Assembly (NCBI RefSeq): GCF_004193175.1
Contig: NZ_SAUH01000001.1
Coordinates: 4,249,501-4,313,500 of the forward strand
From: Streptomyces sp. RFCAC02
Lineage (GTDB): Bacteria > Actinomycetota > Actinomycetes > Streptomycetales > Streptomycetaceae
Direction: 5' to 3'
Length of the DNA stretch: 64,000 nucleotides
Both the position numbers and the translations under genes were made by a program. Within the stretch, counting starts at the first letter, position 1; every line of letters starts with the position of its first letter. Shown here in pieces: positions 36,085-45,370 of the stretch. Below the pieces are notes generated by a model. That model worked only from the letters and a program-made list of their open reading frames with translations, ran no database searches and was not told the origin of the DNA.

Positions 36085-38196
36085 ATGCCCATCGAGCTGC
36101 CCCGCCGGGTCCTGTTCGGCGCCGCCTACTACCACGAGTACCAGCCGTCGCCCCGCCTGGATGAGGACCTCGACCTCATGGCCCGCGCGCGGTTCTCCGT
36201 GATCCGGGTCGGCGAGTCCGTCTGGTCCACCTGGGAACCGGAGAACGGCAGGTTCGACCTCGACTGGCTCCAGCCCGTCCTCGACGGCGCGCACGCGCGC
36301 GGCATCTCCGTCGTCCTCGGCACCCCCACCTACGCGGCACCGCCCTGGCTGGCCCGCGCCTACCCGGAGATCAACGCCGAGCGCGCCACCGGACGGCCGA
36401 TGGGCTGGGGCGCCCGCCAGGAGATCGACTACACCCACCCCGCCTTCCTCTTCCACGCCGAACGTGTCATCCGCCGGATCGTCGAGCGGTACGCGGACCA
36501 TCCCGCCGTCATCGGCTACCAGGTCGACAACGAGCCGGGAAACGAGATCTTCCACAACCACGGCGTCTTCCAGCGTTTCGTGGACCACCTCCGCCACACC
36601 TACGGATCCGTCGACGAGATCAACGAGCGCTGGGGCCTCACCTACTGGTCCCACCGCCTGTCCACCTGGGCCGACCTGTGGACCCCCGACATGAACGCCC
36701 AACCCCAGTACGACCTGGCCTGGCGCCGCTTCCAGGGCTCGCTGACCACCGACTTCATCGGCTGGCAGGCCGATGTCGTGCGCGAGTACGCGCGGCCTGG
36801 ACAGTTCGTGACGACCTGCATCTCCTATCCCAGGCCGACCGCGAAGGACGACGACCTCACCGCGCGCCTCGACATCACCGCGGGCAACCCCTACTACCGG
36901 ATGCAGGACTCCCTCGCACTGCCCGCCTCCGCGACAGCCCGCCAGGACTGGTCCACCGAGGGCACCTGGGCGCTGTACGAGTCCGCCGACCGCATGTACT
37001 CGTCGCGGCAGGAACCCTTCCTCGTGACGGAGACCAACGCGCAGGCCATCGGCCAGGCGTACGTCAACGAACCGGCCTACGACGGCCAGTGGCGCCAGGC
37101 CGCCTGGGCGCTGGTCTCGCGCGGCGCCCGGATGATCGAGTACTGGCACTGGCACACCCTGCACTTCGGCGCCGAGACGTACTGGGGCGGCATCCTCCCG
37201 CACAGCCAGGAACCGGGCCGCATCTACGACGAGACAGCCCGCCTCGGCGCCGAGTTCGAACGCGCCGGTGAGCTCGTTGCCGGACTCGACCCCGACGCCG
37301 ACATCACGCTCCTGTGGTCCACGGACACCAAGTGGTCCCTGGAGGGCACTCCCATGCTGCACACCCCGGACGGGGAGGGGGACCGCCGCTCGTACCACGC
37401 GGTGTTCGACGCGTTCTACCGGGGCGCGTTCGACGCCGGACGGCAGGTGCGGATCATCCACGAGGGGCAGCTCTTCGCCGAGGACCCCGCCGCGTTCGCC
37501 GCGCGCCGACCCGTCCTGGTGGCCGCGGGGCTGCTCGTCGCCACGGACGGCGCGCTGCGCTGGCTGGAACGCTACGCGGCGGCCGGCGGCCACCTCGTCC
37601 TCGGCATCCGCACCGGCTACGGCGACGAGGAGGTCCGCGCCCGCCGGGAGCGGAAGCCGGCCTTCCTCGACGAGGCCGCAGGCGTCTGGTACGACGAGTT
37701 CTCCACACTGCGGGACCCGGTGCCGGTCACAGCACCCGACGGCTCCCCGCTCGACCTCCCCGAAGGGACGACCGCCACCCGCTGGATCGACGGGCTCCGC
37801 GTGACCGACGCCGAAGTCCTCGCCTCCTACACGCACCCGCACTTCGGCCGCTGGCCGGCCGTCACCACGCGCCGGCACCACGAGGGCCGCGTCACCTATG
37901 TCGGCACGGTGCCCGACCCGGAGCTGGCGGCCGCCGTCCTCACCTGGTGCGCCCCGGCCCCCGACGACGGCTGGCGGGCCGCAGGACCCGGCCGGACGGT
38001 CACCGGCGCCACCGCGGCGGACGGGACACGGCTGCGGTTCGTCCACAACTGGTCGTGGGAGCCCGGCACCCTGCCGCTTCCGGTGGCCGTCCGCGACGTG
38101 CTGAGCGGCGAGTCGCTCCCGGCCGGCGCACCACTGCGCCTCGGCCCGTGGGACGTACGGGTCCTCGCGGAGGAGGCGCGGGACGACACGGCGTGA
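36085..38196 (+). CDS. Beta-galactosidase, GH42
   Basis: 703 residues. Hydrolyses terminal beta-D-galactosyl bonds in the cytoplasm (no signal peptide). TIM barrel at about 10-390 with acid/base Glu150 (YQVDNEPGNEI) and nucleophile Glu316 (FLVTETNAQ); then an A4 trimerisation-type domain (390-610) and a C-terminal beta domain with FVHNWSWEPGTL. ATG 36085, behind GGAAAGAGC. Last gene of the importer cassette and the best clue to its substrate. Confidence 0.94.
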   Translation: MPIELPRRVLFGAAYYHEYQPSPRLDEDLDLMARARFSVIRVGESVWSTWEPENGRFDLDWLQPVLDGAHARGISVVLGTPTYAAPPWLARAYPEINAERATGRPMGWGARQEIDYTHPAFLFHAERVIRRIVERYADHPAVIGYQVDNEPGNEIFHNHGVFQRFVDHLRHTYGSVDEINERWGLTYWSHRLSTWADLWTPDMNAQPQYDLAWRRFQGSLTTDFIGWQADVVREYARPGQFVTTCISYPRPTAKDDDLTARLDITAGNPYYRMQDSLALPASATARQDWSTEGTWALYESADRMYSSRQEPFLVTETNAQAIGQAYVNEPAYDGQWRQAAWALVSRGARMIEYWHWHTLHFGAETYWGGILPHSQEPGRIYDETARLGAEFERAGELVAGLDPDADITLLWSTDTKWSLEGTPMLHTPDGEGDRRSYHAVFDAFYRGAFDAGRQVRIIHEGQLFAEDPAAFAARRPVLVAAGLLVATDGALRWLERYAAAGGHLVLGIRTGYGDEEVRARRERKPAFLDEAAGVWYDEFSTLRDPVPVTAPDGSPLDLPEGTTATRWIDGLRVTDAEVLASYTHPHFGRWPAVTTRRHHEGRVTYVGTVPDPELAAAVLTWCAPAPDDGWRAAGPGRTVTGATAADGTRLRFVHNWSWEPGTLPLPVAVRDVLSGESLPAGAPLRLGPWDVRVLAEEARDDTA

Positions 38197-38230
38197 GAGG
38201 CGCGCGATGCGGCCGACCATAATCGGGCGC

Positions 38231-38839
38231 ATGCAACGACTCGTTCTCGCCACCCGCAACGCCCACAAGGTCACCGAGCTGAGCGCCATCCTGACCGAGG
38301 CCGGCGTCGCCGTCGAACTCATCGGCGCCGACGCCGTGCCCGGCGCCCCCGAGGTCAGGGAGACGGGCGTCACCTTCGCGGCGAACGCCCTGCTGAAGGC
38401 CCACGCCCTGGCCCGGGTCTCCGGCCTGCCGGCCGTCGCCGACGATTCGGGTCTGTGCGTGGACGTCCTGGGCGGGGCGCCCGGCATCTTCTCCGCCCGC
38501 TGGTCGGGACGGCACGGGGACGACCGGGCCAACCTCGACCTGCTCCTCGCCCAGCTCGGGGACGTGCCCGACGAGCACCGCGCCGCCCACTTCGCGTGCG
38601 CCGCGGCCCTGGCGCTCCCGGACGGCACGGAGTACGTGCGCGAGGGCGTCCTCGCCGGCACGCTGCGCCGGGAACCGGCCGGGTCGGGCGGCTTCGGATA
38701 CGACCCGATCCTCCAGGTCGACGGCGACACCCGCACCTGTGCCGAACTCTCGCCGCAGGAGAAGAACGCCATCAGCCACCGCGGGCGGGCCTTCCGCGCT
38801 CTCGCGGAGGACATCGCCACCGCGCTCGACCTGGGCTGA
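38231..38839 (+). CDS. rdgB: XTP/dITP diphosphatase (RdgB/HAM1)
   Basis: 202 residues. Removes non-canonical purine triphosphates such as dITP and XTP. Signatures: LVLATRNAHKVTEL (about 4-17), FAANALLKAHALA, ADDSGLCVDVLGGAPG (about 69-84), GFGYDPIL (about 157) and SHRGRAFRAL near the end. ATG 38231. Core gene; normally close to rph, which suggests that the sugar cassette was inserted between them. Confidence 0.95.
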   Translation: MQRLVLATRNAHKVTELSAILTEAGVAVELIGADAVPGAPEVRETGVTFAANALLKAHALARVSGLPAVADDSGLCVDVLGGAPGIFSARWSGRHGDDRANLDLLLAQLGDVPDEHRAAHFACAAALALPDGTEYVREGVLAGTLRREPAGSGGFGYDPILQVDGDTRTCAELSPQEKNAISHRGRAFRALAEDIATALDLG

Positions 38840-39252
38840 CGTGCCCCGCCGGCCCCGGTCGGCGGGCCGGCCGCCACCGGGCCGGGCACCGCGGCGCCGG
38901 GCGACGCCCGGCCCGCCGCGGGCCGGCTTCCGGGCCACGGCCGCCCGCCCGGCCGGTCCGGTGCCCCGGGCTCCATCACCGCCCGACCGGGCGATCCGCG
39001 CTCCGACCGCCATGCCGCCCGGTGCGGACCCGCCCGCTCCGAGGTCCCGCACCCCCGTACTCGGCCTCGGGAACCCTCGCCGTCCGACCCCGCGCGGTTC
39101 CGCGCCACGTGCTCCGTCACTTCGTGATCCGGTGTGCCCCGGTGCAGTGTCTCTCGCATGCCCCAACCCTGACAGGCCGGGCAACTCCCGCCCAGTCGCC
39201 GAAAGTCGACGAACCGGGCTACTTCGGTATCGCCCGGACGCCGGTCCGGCTC
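38840..39252. terminator. 413-base gap with a probable terminator hairpin
   Basis: CCCGCCG (38845-38851), eight-base loop and CGGCGGG (38860-38866) lie directly after the rdgB stop. The rest is GC-rich with no supportable gene on either strand; the genes on both sides converge. Confidence 0.5.
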
Positions 39253-39915
39253 TCAGACCGTCTCCTGCGCCGCCGCCGTGCCGGTCAGATACGCGTCCAC
39301 CACCACATTCGCCGCGTAACCGCCCGCCGCCGGATCGAAGCCGCCCCCGCAGGTGATCAGCCGCAACTCCGCCTCGCCGGGCGTCCGCGGACCGTACACC
39401 TCCCGGGCGTCGAACGCCTCGCGCGGCACCTCCGTGACCTCCCGCACGGTGAACTCCGCGACGCTGCCGTCCTGCCGCGTCACCCGCACGGTGTCGCCCC
39501 GGACCAGCTCCCGCAGGCGGTAGAAGACCGCCGGCTCCTCCGTCGTGTCCACGTGCCCGACGAGGATCGCGGGTCCGGCCGCGCCCGGCGTCGCGCCGTC
39601 CGCGTACCAGCCGACCGCGCCCGGCGCGTCGAACGGCGGGGGAGCGACACCGCCGCCCTCGTCCACGCCGCGCTCCATGACCTCGGCGTCCACCCCCAGC
39701 GCGGCGATCTCCACCCGGGCCGGCGGCGCCGCGCCGGGCAGCGGCCGCGCCGCGGGCGGCAGCGCGTCCGCGCCCGCGCCGGCACCGCGGTCGGAGACCG
39801 CCTCGTGCGCCGGGCGCGCCGCCGCGCCGCCGTCCTCCGTCAGCGCCCTGCCCCACAGCCACACTCCGGTGAGCAGCAGCGCCCAGGTCGCCGCCGCGAG
39901 CAGCCGCCCCCTCAC
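39253..39915 (-). CDS. Class F sortase
   Basis: 220 residues. An N-terminal membrane anchor (about 4-22), a Pro/Ala-rich stalk, and a sortase domain from about 68: VEIAALGVDAEVMERGV, the catalytic His in ILVGHVDTT (about 120), Cys in LRLITCGGGFD (about 191), and the following Arg is not obvious in this reading. Class F sortases are common in actinobacteria; they attach secreted proteins to the wall by an LPxTG-like motif. GTG 39915 overlaps the stop of the preceding secreted-protein gene (GTGA), so the two are coupled. Confidence 0.88.
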   Translation of the reverse strand: MRGRLLAAATWALLLTGVWLWGRALTEDGGAAARPAHEAVSDRGAGAGADALPPAARPLPGAAPPARVEIAALGVDAEVMERGVDEGGGVAPPPFDAPGAVGWYADGATPGAAGPAILVGHVDTTEEPAVFYRLRELVRGDTVRVTRQDGSVAEFTVREVTEVPREAFDAREVYGPRTPGEAELRLITCGGGFDPAAGGYAANVVVDAYLTGTAAAQETV

Positions 39916-40625
39916 CGCTGCCGCAGCCCACGGCGGGCGGCCAGGCCGCCGGCACCGAGCAGCGCGGCGGTGCCGAGCGCGATGCCCGCCGGATCCGGCG
40001 CGGGGAAGCCGGCCGGCGACGCGTCGCCGGCCGTCCCGCCGCCGCCCGCGGCGACCGGGCCGGTGGGGCGTGGTGCGGGCCCGCCGGCGCGGCCGTGCTC
40101 CGGCGCTCCGGGCGACTCCGCGCCGCCGGGAACGCCCCCGCCGTCACCGCGGCCCGCACCGCCCGGCGCGCCCGCGTCACCGGGGCGGCCCGTACGGTCC
40201 TGACCCCCGGCACCGCCCGGCTCGTCCCCGCCGCGCCCCGTGATGACGAGCCGCCCCGACACCTTCGCGTCCGACCCGTCGCACGCGACCCGGATCGAGT
40301 AGACCCCCGGCTCCGCGGTGGTCCGCACCCGCGCCTCGCCGAAGAGGCCCTGGCCGTCGTCCTCCGGCGCCGGGGCCAGCCGCGCCTCGGCGGCGAACCC
40401 GTCCGACCGCACCGTGCCGCGCCGCTCCGCGCAGCCCGTGACCGTCAGTTCGACGTCCTCACCGGGACGCGGTCCCGCCGGGGAGACACGGACCGACGGC
40501 TGGTCCCCCGGCACCGGCGCCGGGGGATCGCCGTCGGCGGCCGCGGCACCCGTCGTACCGGCGGCACCGGCAGCGGTCACGGCCATCGCACACAGGGTGA
40601 GCTTCAGGGGAAAGGGGATGCCCAT
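39912..40625 (-). CDS. Secreted protein with C-terminal membrane segment, sortase neighbour
   Basis: 237 residues. Signal peptide at 1-30 (LKLTLCAMAVTAAGAAGTTG), an Ig-like beta domain at about 38-120 (SVRVSPAGPRPGEDVELTVT, YSIRVACDG), a Gly/Pro-rich spacer (125-205), a hydrophobic helix (IALGTAALLGAGGLA) and a basic tail. It has the layout of a sortase substrate, but no LPxTG-type motif is visible before the helix. ATG 40625, with GGAGG upstream. Translationally coupled to the sortase. Confidence 0.8.
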   Translation of the reverse strand: MGIPFPLKLTLCAMAVTAAGAAGTTGAAAADGDPPAPVPGDQPSVRVSPAGPRPGEDVELTVTGCAERRGTVRSDGFAAEARLAPAPEDDGQGLFGEARVRTTAEPGVYSIRVACDGSDAKVSGRLVITGRGGDEPGGAGGQDRTGRPGDAGAPGGAGRGDGGGVPGGAESPGAPEHGRAGGPAPRPTGPVAAGGGGTAGDASPAGFPAPDPAGIALGTAALLGAGGLAARRGLRQR

Positions 40626-40753
40626 GGGGAGACCTCCGGATCGGTACCCCGAACGTCTCCCGGCTCCCGCCGCACCGCATCCGCACGGCCCCCGGATTGG
40701 CCCGGACGGGGGCCGCGCCACCCCCGTCCGACGCAGCCCGCCCGCCCGCAGGC

Positions 40754-41533
40754 TCAGATCTTCTCGATCAGATCCGCGATCGAGTCGACCACGGCCGAGG
40801 GCCGGAACGGGAACGTGTCGATGTCCCCGGCGGCCGTCAGCCCCGTCAGCACCAGGAACGTCTCCATCCCCGCCTCAAGACCGGCCAGCACATCGGTGTC
40901 CATCCGGTCGCCGACCATGGCGCTGGTCTCCGAGTGGGCGCCGAGCAGGTTGAGCCCCGTGCGCATCATCAGCGGGTTCGGCTTGCCGACGAAGTACGGG
41001 TCGCGGCCGGTCGCCTTGGTGATCAGCGCGGCGACCGACCCCGTCGCCGGCAGGGCGCCCTCGGCCGAGGGACCGGTGTGGTCCGGGTTGGTGGCGATGA
41101 AGCGGGCACCGTCGTTGATCAGCCGGATCGCCTTCGTCAGCGCCTCGAAGCTGTACGTCCTGGTCTCGCCGAGGACGACGTAGTCCGGCGCCTGGTCGCT
41201 CAGGACGTAGCCCACGTCGTGGAGGGCCGTCGTGAGGCCCGCCTCACCGATCACGTACGCCGTGCCGCCCGGGCGCTGGATGTCCAGGAACTGCGCGGTC
41301 GCCAGCGCCGAGGTCCAGATCGACTCGGCCGGCACGTCGAGACCCATCCTGGCGAGCCGCGCCCGCAGGTCACGGCGCGTGTAGATGGAGTTGTTGGTCA
41401 GTACCAGGAACGGCTTCCCCGACTCCTGGAGCCGCTTCAGGAACCGGTCCGCCCCCGGAATGGGGACGCCCTCGTGGATGAGGACGCCGTCCATGTCGGT
41501 CAGCCAGGACTCGATCGGCTTGCGCTCCGCCAT
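40754..41533 (-). CDS. HAD-IIA family hydrolase (NagD-like)
   Basis: 259 residues. Phosphatase motifs: WLTDMDGVLIHEG (nucleophile Asp about 13), LTNNS (about 45), and GKPNPLMM with MVGDRMDTDVLAG (about 205-217), with a C2-type cap between. Dephosphorylates small phosphates such as nucleotides or sugar phosphates; the substrate cannot be told. ATG 41533, ten bases after bcp's end region on the same strand, so probably transcribed with bcp. Confidence 0.9.
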   Translation of the reverse strand: MAERKPIESWLTDMDGVLIHEGVPIPGADRFLKRLQESGKPFLVLTNNSIYTRRDLRARLARMGLDVPAESIWTSALATAQFLDIQRPGGTAYVIGEAGLTTALHDVGYVLSDQAPDYVVLGETRTYSFEALTKAIRLINDGARFIATNPDHTGPSAEGALPATGSVAALITKATGRDPYFVGKPNPLMMRTGLNLLGAHSETSAMVGDRMDTDVLAGLEAGMETFLVLTGLTAAGDIDTFPFRPSAVVDSIADLIEKI

Positions 41534-41543
41534 GGCGGCCTCC

Positions 41544-42011
41544 TCAGATCCCCAGGTCCTTGATGAGCTTCGCGACGTGGCCGGTGGCCCGCACGTTGTA
41601 CAGGGCGCGCTCCACGTTCCCCCGCTCGTCCACGATCACGGTCGAACGGATGACGCCGGTGACGGTCCTGCCGTACATCTGCTTCTCGCCGAACGCCCCG
41701 TAGGCCGTGAGGACCTTCTTGTCGGGGTCGCTGACCAGTGTCACCCGCAGGTCCTCCTGCGTGCGGAACTTCGCGAGCTTCTCCGGCTTGTCCGGGGAGA
41801 CGCCGATGACGTCGTAGCCCGCGCCCGCGAGGAGGCTCAGGTTGTCGGTGAAGTCGCAGGCCTGCTTCGTGCAGCCGGGAGTGAGCGCGGCCGGGTAGAA
41901 GTACACGATGACCTTGCGGCCCGCGTGGTCGGCCAGCGACACCGGATTCCCGTCGGCGTCGGGCAGGGTGAAGGCCGGTGCCGGGTCACCCGGCGATAGG
42001 CGCGCGCTCAT
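41544..42011 (-). CDS. bcp: Thioredoxin-dependent peroxiredoxin (Bcp/PrxQ)
   Basis: 155 residues. Reduces hydroperoxides. FYPAALTPGCTKQACDF holds the peroxidatic Cys (about 46) and the resolving Cys five residues on (about 51), the PrxQ pattern. DAPAFTLPDADGNPVSL at the N-terminus is typical. Start ATG 42011. Confidence 0.94.
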   Translation of the reverse strand: MSARLSPGDPAPAFTLPDADGNPVSLADHAGRKVIVYFYPAALTPGCTKQACDFTDNLSLLAGAGYDVIGVSPDKPEKLAKFRTQEDLRVTLVSDPDKKVLTAYGAFGEKQMYGRTVTGVIRSTVIVDERGNVERALYNVRATGHVAKLIKDLGI

Positions 42012-42167
42012 GAGGTGGCTCCTCGCGGTCTGGTCCGTGGTGCTGGAGTGGCCGGATGGGTCACCCGCTGCGCCACACAGCCTAATCGGGGACGCGGACG
42101 GGCAGGCGGGCACGTGAGCTGACACACTGTGCCGAGACACGGAACACGCGGAGACGGAGGCCAGAGC

Positions 42168-42491
42168 GTGCCGGATGCAGCGAGGACACCTGCGGAGATC
42201 GAGGCGGGGATCGCCCGGCGGCGGCAGCGTCTCGCCGAGACACTGGACGAGATCGCGGTCCGTGTGCACCCCAGCACCATCGCCGGGGACCTGAAGGCCC
42301 GCGCGGCCGCCACCATGGACCGTTCGGTGGGGCGCGCGCTGGTCACCGCCAACCGTACGGTCACGGCCGTCCGTTCCCAGTTCGTGACGCCCGAGGGGGC
42401 GCCGCGCATGGACCGGGTGGTGCCCGTCGTGGTGCTGGCCGTCGCCGTCGGGGGGCTCCTGGTGGCGAGCACCCGCCGCCGGGGCCGCTGA
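42168..42491 (+). CDS. DUF3618 membrane protein
   Basis: 107 residues: RTPAEIEAGIARRRQRLAET (about 6-25) is the DUF3618 signature, followed by amphipathic helices and one C-terminal membrane segment (VVPVVVLAVAVGGLLVAST). Function unknown. Start GTG 42168, with GGAGG upstream at a suitable distance. The 156-base spacer to bcp is divergent. Confidence 0.85.
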   Translation: MPDAARTPAEIEAGIARRRQRLAETLDEIAVRVHPSTIAGDLKARAAATMDRSVGRALVTANRTVTAVRSQFVTPEGAPRMDRVVPVVVLAVAVGGLLVASTRRRGR

Positions 42492-42584
42492 GCGGACACC
42501 GGTCAGTGGCCGGCGCCTTCCGCTCCTGAGATACGGTCTTCCCGTGAGTGCCTCCCCTCCCTCCCCGACAAGCTGCCCATCCGG

Positions 42585-42887
42585 ATGCTGCACGACCGGG
42601 TGCTGGTGCGCGCCGACACGTCCGAGGGCGAGCGCCGTTCCTCCGGCGGCATCGTGATCCCGGCGACCGCGCAGGTCGGCCGTCGGCTGAGCTGGGCGGA
42701 CGTGGTCGCCGTCGGGCAGAACGTCCGCACGGTCGAGCCGGGCGACCGGGTGCTGTACGACCCGGAGGACCGGGCGGAGGTCGAGGTGCGGGGCGTGTCG
42801 TACATCCTCATGCGGGAGCGCGACCTGCACGCCGTGGCCGCCGAGCGGCTCCAGGACACGGACGGGGCGACCGGCCTGTACCTGTAG
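42585..42887 (+). CDS. GroES-like (Cpn10-fold) protein, possibly frameshifted at its start
   Basis: 100 residues: MLHDRVLVRADTSEGERRSS and IVIPATAQVGRRLSWADVVA are the Cpn10 start with its mobile-loop region, and RDLHAVAAERLQ ends it. It is not next to groEL, and is an extra GroES-like protein rather than the main chaperonin. Upstream bases read DKLPIR in frame, as I recall for homologues, but the nearest start (GTG 42544) lies in the +1 frame. A missing base near 42562-42566 would join them as about 114 residues. No good ribosome-binding site for either start. Confidence 0.75.
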   Translation: MLHDRVLVRADTSEGERRSSGGIVIPATAQVGRRLSWADVVAVGQNVRTVEPGDRVLYDPEDRAEVEVRGVSYILMRERDLHAVAAERLQDTDGATGLYL

Positions 42888-42907
42888 CCGGGCCGCCGCC
42901 GCCGCCG

Positions 42908-45241
42908 TCAGTCCGTCGCGTCGCCGCCGTCCGTCCCCGGGGAGTCCGGGGCCGTCGGCGGCGACGGCTGTGCGGGGCCGGTGGGCTCCGCCGTCTCCTC
43001 ATCGCCGGTGCCGCCCGTGCCGCCGGGGGCCGGGGCGTCCTCCTCGTCCCGCCGGCCCGGTCCCGACGACGGGGCGGAGGGCTCGTCGGGCTCGTCCGTC
43101 TCCTCTTCACCGCCGTCCTCACCGCCGTCCCCCGTCTCCCCGGGGTCCTCGTCGGGAGCGGTGTCGCTGTCCTGGCCGCCCGGCCGCAGCTCCGGCGCCG
43201 GCCGCCGCGTCCGCAGGTCGAACTCCCGTACGGGCTCCCCGTCGAGCGCCTCCGCCGTGTACCGCGCCCAGATCTGCGCCGGGAACCCGCCGCCACTGAT
43301 CCGTTCCTGCCCGGCCACCCCGTACAACTCCTTCTGCGCCCCGGACTCCGGGTCCTGCCCGAACACGGCGACGACCGTGGCGAGCCCCGGCGTGTAACCG
43401 GCGAACCACGCGGCCTTGTCGTCCTCGGCCGTCCCCGTCTTGCCGGCCGCAGGCCGCCCCGCGGCCTGCGCCGCCGCCCCCGTGCCGACGCGGACCACGT
43501 CCCGCAGCAGCTCGGTCGTGCCGTCGGCCGCGTCACGGGAGACCGCGCGGGTCACGGGCCGCTCGGGCAGCTCCACCTCCTCGCCGTCCTGCGTCACCCC
43601 CGACACCAGCGTGACCTGGCGGTGCTCCCCGTGCCGGGCCAGCGTGGCGTACGCCTCCGCGACGTGCAGCGTGCTCGGCGTGGCGGTGCCGAGCGAGATC
43701 GAGCCCTCGGCCGAATCCAGCCCCGGCGTGTTGTCGGGGATGCCGAGCGCGACGGCCGTGTCCTTCACGCGGTCGGTGCCGACGTCCTCGCCCATCTGCG
43801 CGAACACCGCGTTCACCGACTGGTCCATCGCCTCGGCGACGGTGATCTCGCCGTAGTCCTCGTCGTTCTCGTTCTCCGGCGCCCAGCCGGTCTTCTCCCC
43901 GTCGCGGTCGACGACCTCGCGCCCGCTGTCGCCGTCGTACCGGGTGCGCGGCCCGATCCGGTCGCCGTCGCGCGTCTCGGCGTCGTGGTCGAGCGCGGCG
44001 GCGTAGACGAACGGCTTGAACGTCGACGCCGCCTGGTAGTCGCGGCGCGTCGCGTTGTTGACGAACTGTTCGGTGTAGTCCCGCCCGCCGTACATGGCGA
44101 CGACCTCGCCGCTCGCCACGTCCACTGAGGTGGCGCCCACCCGTGCCCAGGCGTCGGGCGGCGCATCGGCGTCCAGGCCGTCGAGGAAGCCCTCCTCGAC
44201 GGCCCGCGTCAGGGCGTCCTGGCGGTCGGGGTCGATCGTCGTGGTGATGCGGTAGCCGCCGGCGTGCAGCTCGTCCTCGTCCGCGACGCCGTTGGAGCGC
44301 AGCCACTCGGCCACCGCCTCCACGAGATAGCCGCGCTCGCCCGAGAACCGGTCGGTCGAGATCTCGCCGGGCTCGGGGAACGACATCTCCTCGCGCCGGT
44401 CCTGCTTCAGCCAGCCCTCCGACACCATGCCGTCGAGGACGTAGTTCCAGCGGGCGACGGCGCGGTCGCGGTTCTCCGGCACGGCACGCACGTCGTAGGA
44501 GCTGGGTGCGTTGAGCAGCGCGGCGAGGTAGGCGCCCTCCTCGACCGTGAGGTCCGCGGCCTCCTTGTCGTAGTAGGCGCGCGCCGCGGCCTGGATGCCG
44601 TACGCGTCGCGCCCGAAGTAGCTGGTGTTGAGGTAGCCCTCGAGGATATCGTCCTTGCTCTTCTCCCGGCCCAGCTTCACCGCGATGAACAGCTCCTTCA
44701 CCTTGCGGCCGATGGTCTGCCGCTGGTCGAGGTAGTAGTTCTTCACGTACTGCTGGGTGATGGTGGAGCCGGACTGCTTGCCCTCGCCGCGCACCATGTT
44801 CCACGCGGCGCGCGTCATGGCGCGCAGGTCCACGGGCGGGTCGTCGTAGAAGCTGCGGTCCTCGGCGGCCAGCACGGCGCGGCGGACGTGCAGCGGCACC
44901 TCGGACAGGGGGACGTTCTCGCGGTTCACGTCGCCCGCGACGGCGATCCGGCTGCCGTCCGCGTACAGGTACACATTGCTCTGCGCTGCCGCCGCCGCCT
45001 TCGGCTCGGGGATGTCGACGAGCAGGTAGCCGGCCACCAGGGCGCCCATCACGACGACGACGGCCAGCAGGACGCCGCCGAGCGCCACGCGCCAGGGCGG
45101 GATCAGCCGGCGCAGGCCGCGCCGCCGGCGCGCGGGGGCGGGGGAGGCCGCGGCCAGCGCCGTACGGGAGGCCCACCGCGGGTCGCTCCCGGCACGCCCA
45201 CGCCGCTGTGCCCGCTGTCCCGGGTCTCCGCTGTCGCTCAT
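42908..45241 (-). CDS. Class A penicillin-binding protein (transglycosylase/transpeptidase)
   Basis: 777 residues. Cytoplasmic basic start, one membrane span (about 52-75), GT51 domain at about 110-290 with EDRSFYDD (catalytic Glu about 127) and GSTITQQYVKN, then a transpeptidase domain with STFK (Ser about 406), SVN and KTGTAE. Polymerises and cross-links peptidoglycan outside the membrane. The last 110 residues are acidic Pro/Glu/Asp-rich and probably disordered. ATG 45241; a longer upstream start at 45292 is unlikely. It ends 20 bases from the GroES-like gene, convergent. Confidence 0.94.
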   Translation of the reverse strand: MSDSGDPGQRAQRRGRAGSDPRWASRTALAAASPAPARRRRGLRRLIPPWRVALGGVLLAVVVVMGALVAGYLLVDIPEPKAAAAAQSNVYLYADGSRIAVAGDVNRENVPLSEVPLHVRRAVLAAEDRSFYDDPPVDLRAMTRAAWNMVRGEGKQSGSTITQQYVKNYYLDQRQTIGRKVKELFIAVKLGREKSKDDILEGYLNTSYFGRDAYGIQAAARAYYDKEAADLTVEEGAYLAALLNAPSSYDVRAVPENRDRAVARWNYVLDGMVSEGWLKQDRREEMSFPEPGEISTDRFSGERGYLVEAVAEWLRSNGVADEDELHAGGYRITTTIDPDRQDALTRAVEEGFLDGLDADAPPDAWARVGATSVDVASGEVVAMYGGRDYTEQFVNNATRRDYQAASTFKPFVYAAALDHDAETRDGDRIGPRTRYDGDSGREVVDRDGEKTGWAPENENDEDYGEITVAEAMDQSVNAVFAQMGEDVGTDRVKDTAVALGIPDNTPGLDSAEGSISLGTATPSTLHVAEAYATLARHGEHRQVTLVSGVTQDGEEVELPERPVTRAVSRDAADGTTELLRDVVRVGTGAAAQAAGRPAAGKTGTAEDDKAAWFAGYTPGLATVVAVFGQDPESGAQKELYGVAGQERISGGGFPAQIWARYTAEALDGEPVREFDLRTRRPAPELRPGGQDSDTAPDEDPGETGDGGEDGGEEETDEPDEPSAPSSGPGRRDEEDAPAPGGTGGTGDEETAEPTGPAQPSPPTAPDSPGTDGGDATD

Positions 45242-45370
45242 GGCGCTCCCGTCGGCTCCCGCACCCTGTGTACCGCGCTGTCCGTGGACCACTGTGGCAC
45301 TGTGCGTGACCGAGCCGGACGTATGCGCCTCCGCTGGCGTGCCCGGTCACCCGGAAGGGGGCCGCCGGGA

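Noticed and set aside
32399..38196. Sugar cassette as a recent mobile island
   Set aside because: No integrase, tRNA end, direct repeats or transposase at the borders, and base composition matches the surroundings apart from the promoter; only gene order hints at insertion.
35014..39159. A 1381-codon open frame on the minus strand opposite the sugar cassette and rdgB
   Set aside because: High-GC antisense artefact; the plus strand carries clear conserved proteins throughout, and the translation is low-complexity without domains.
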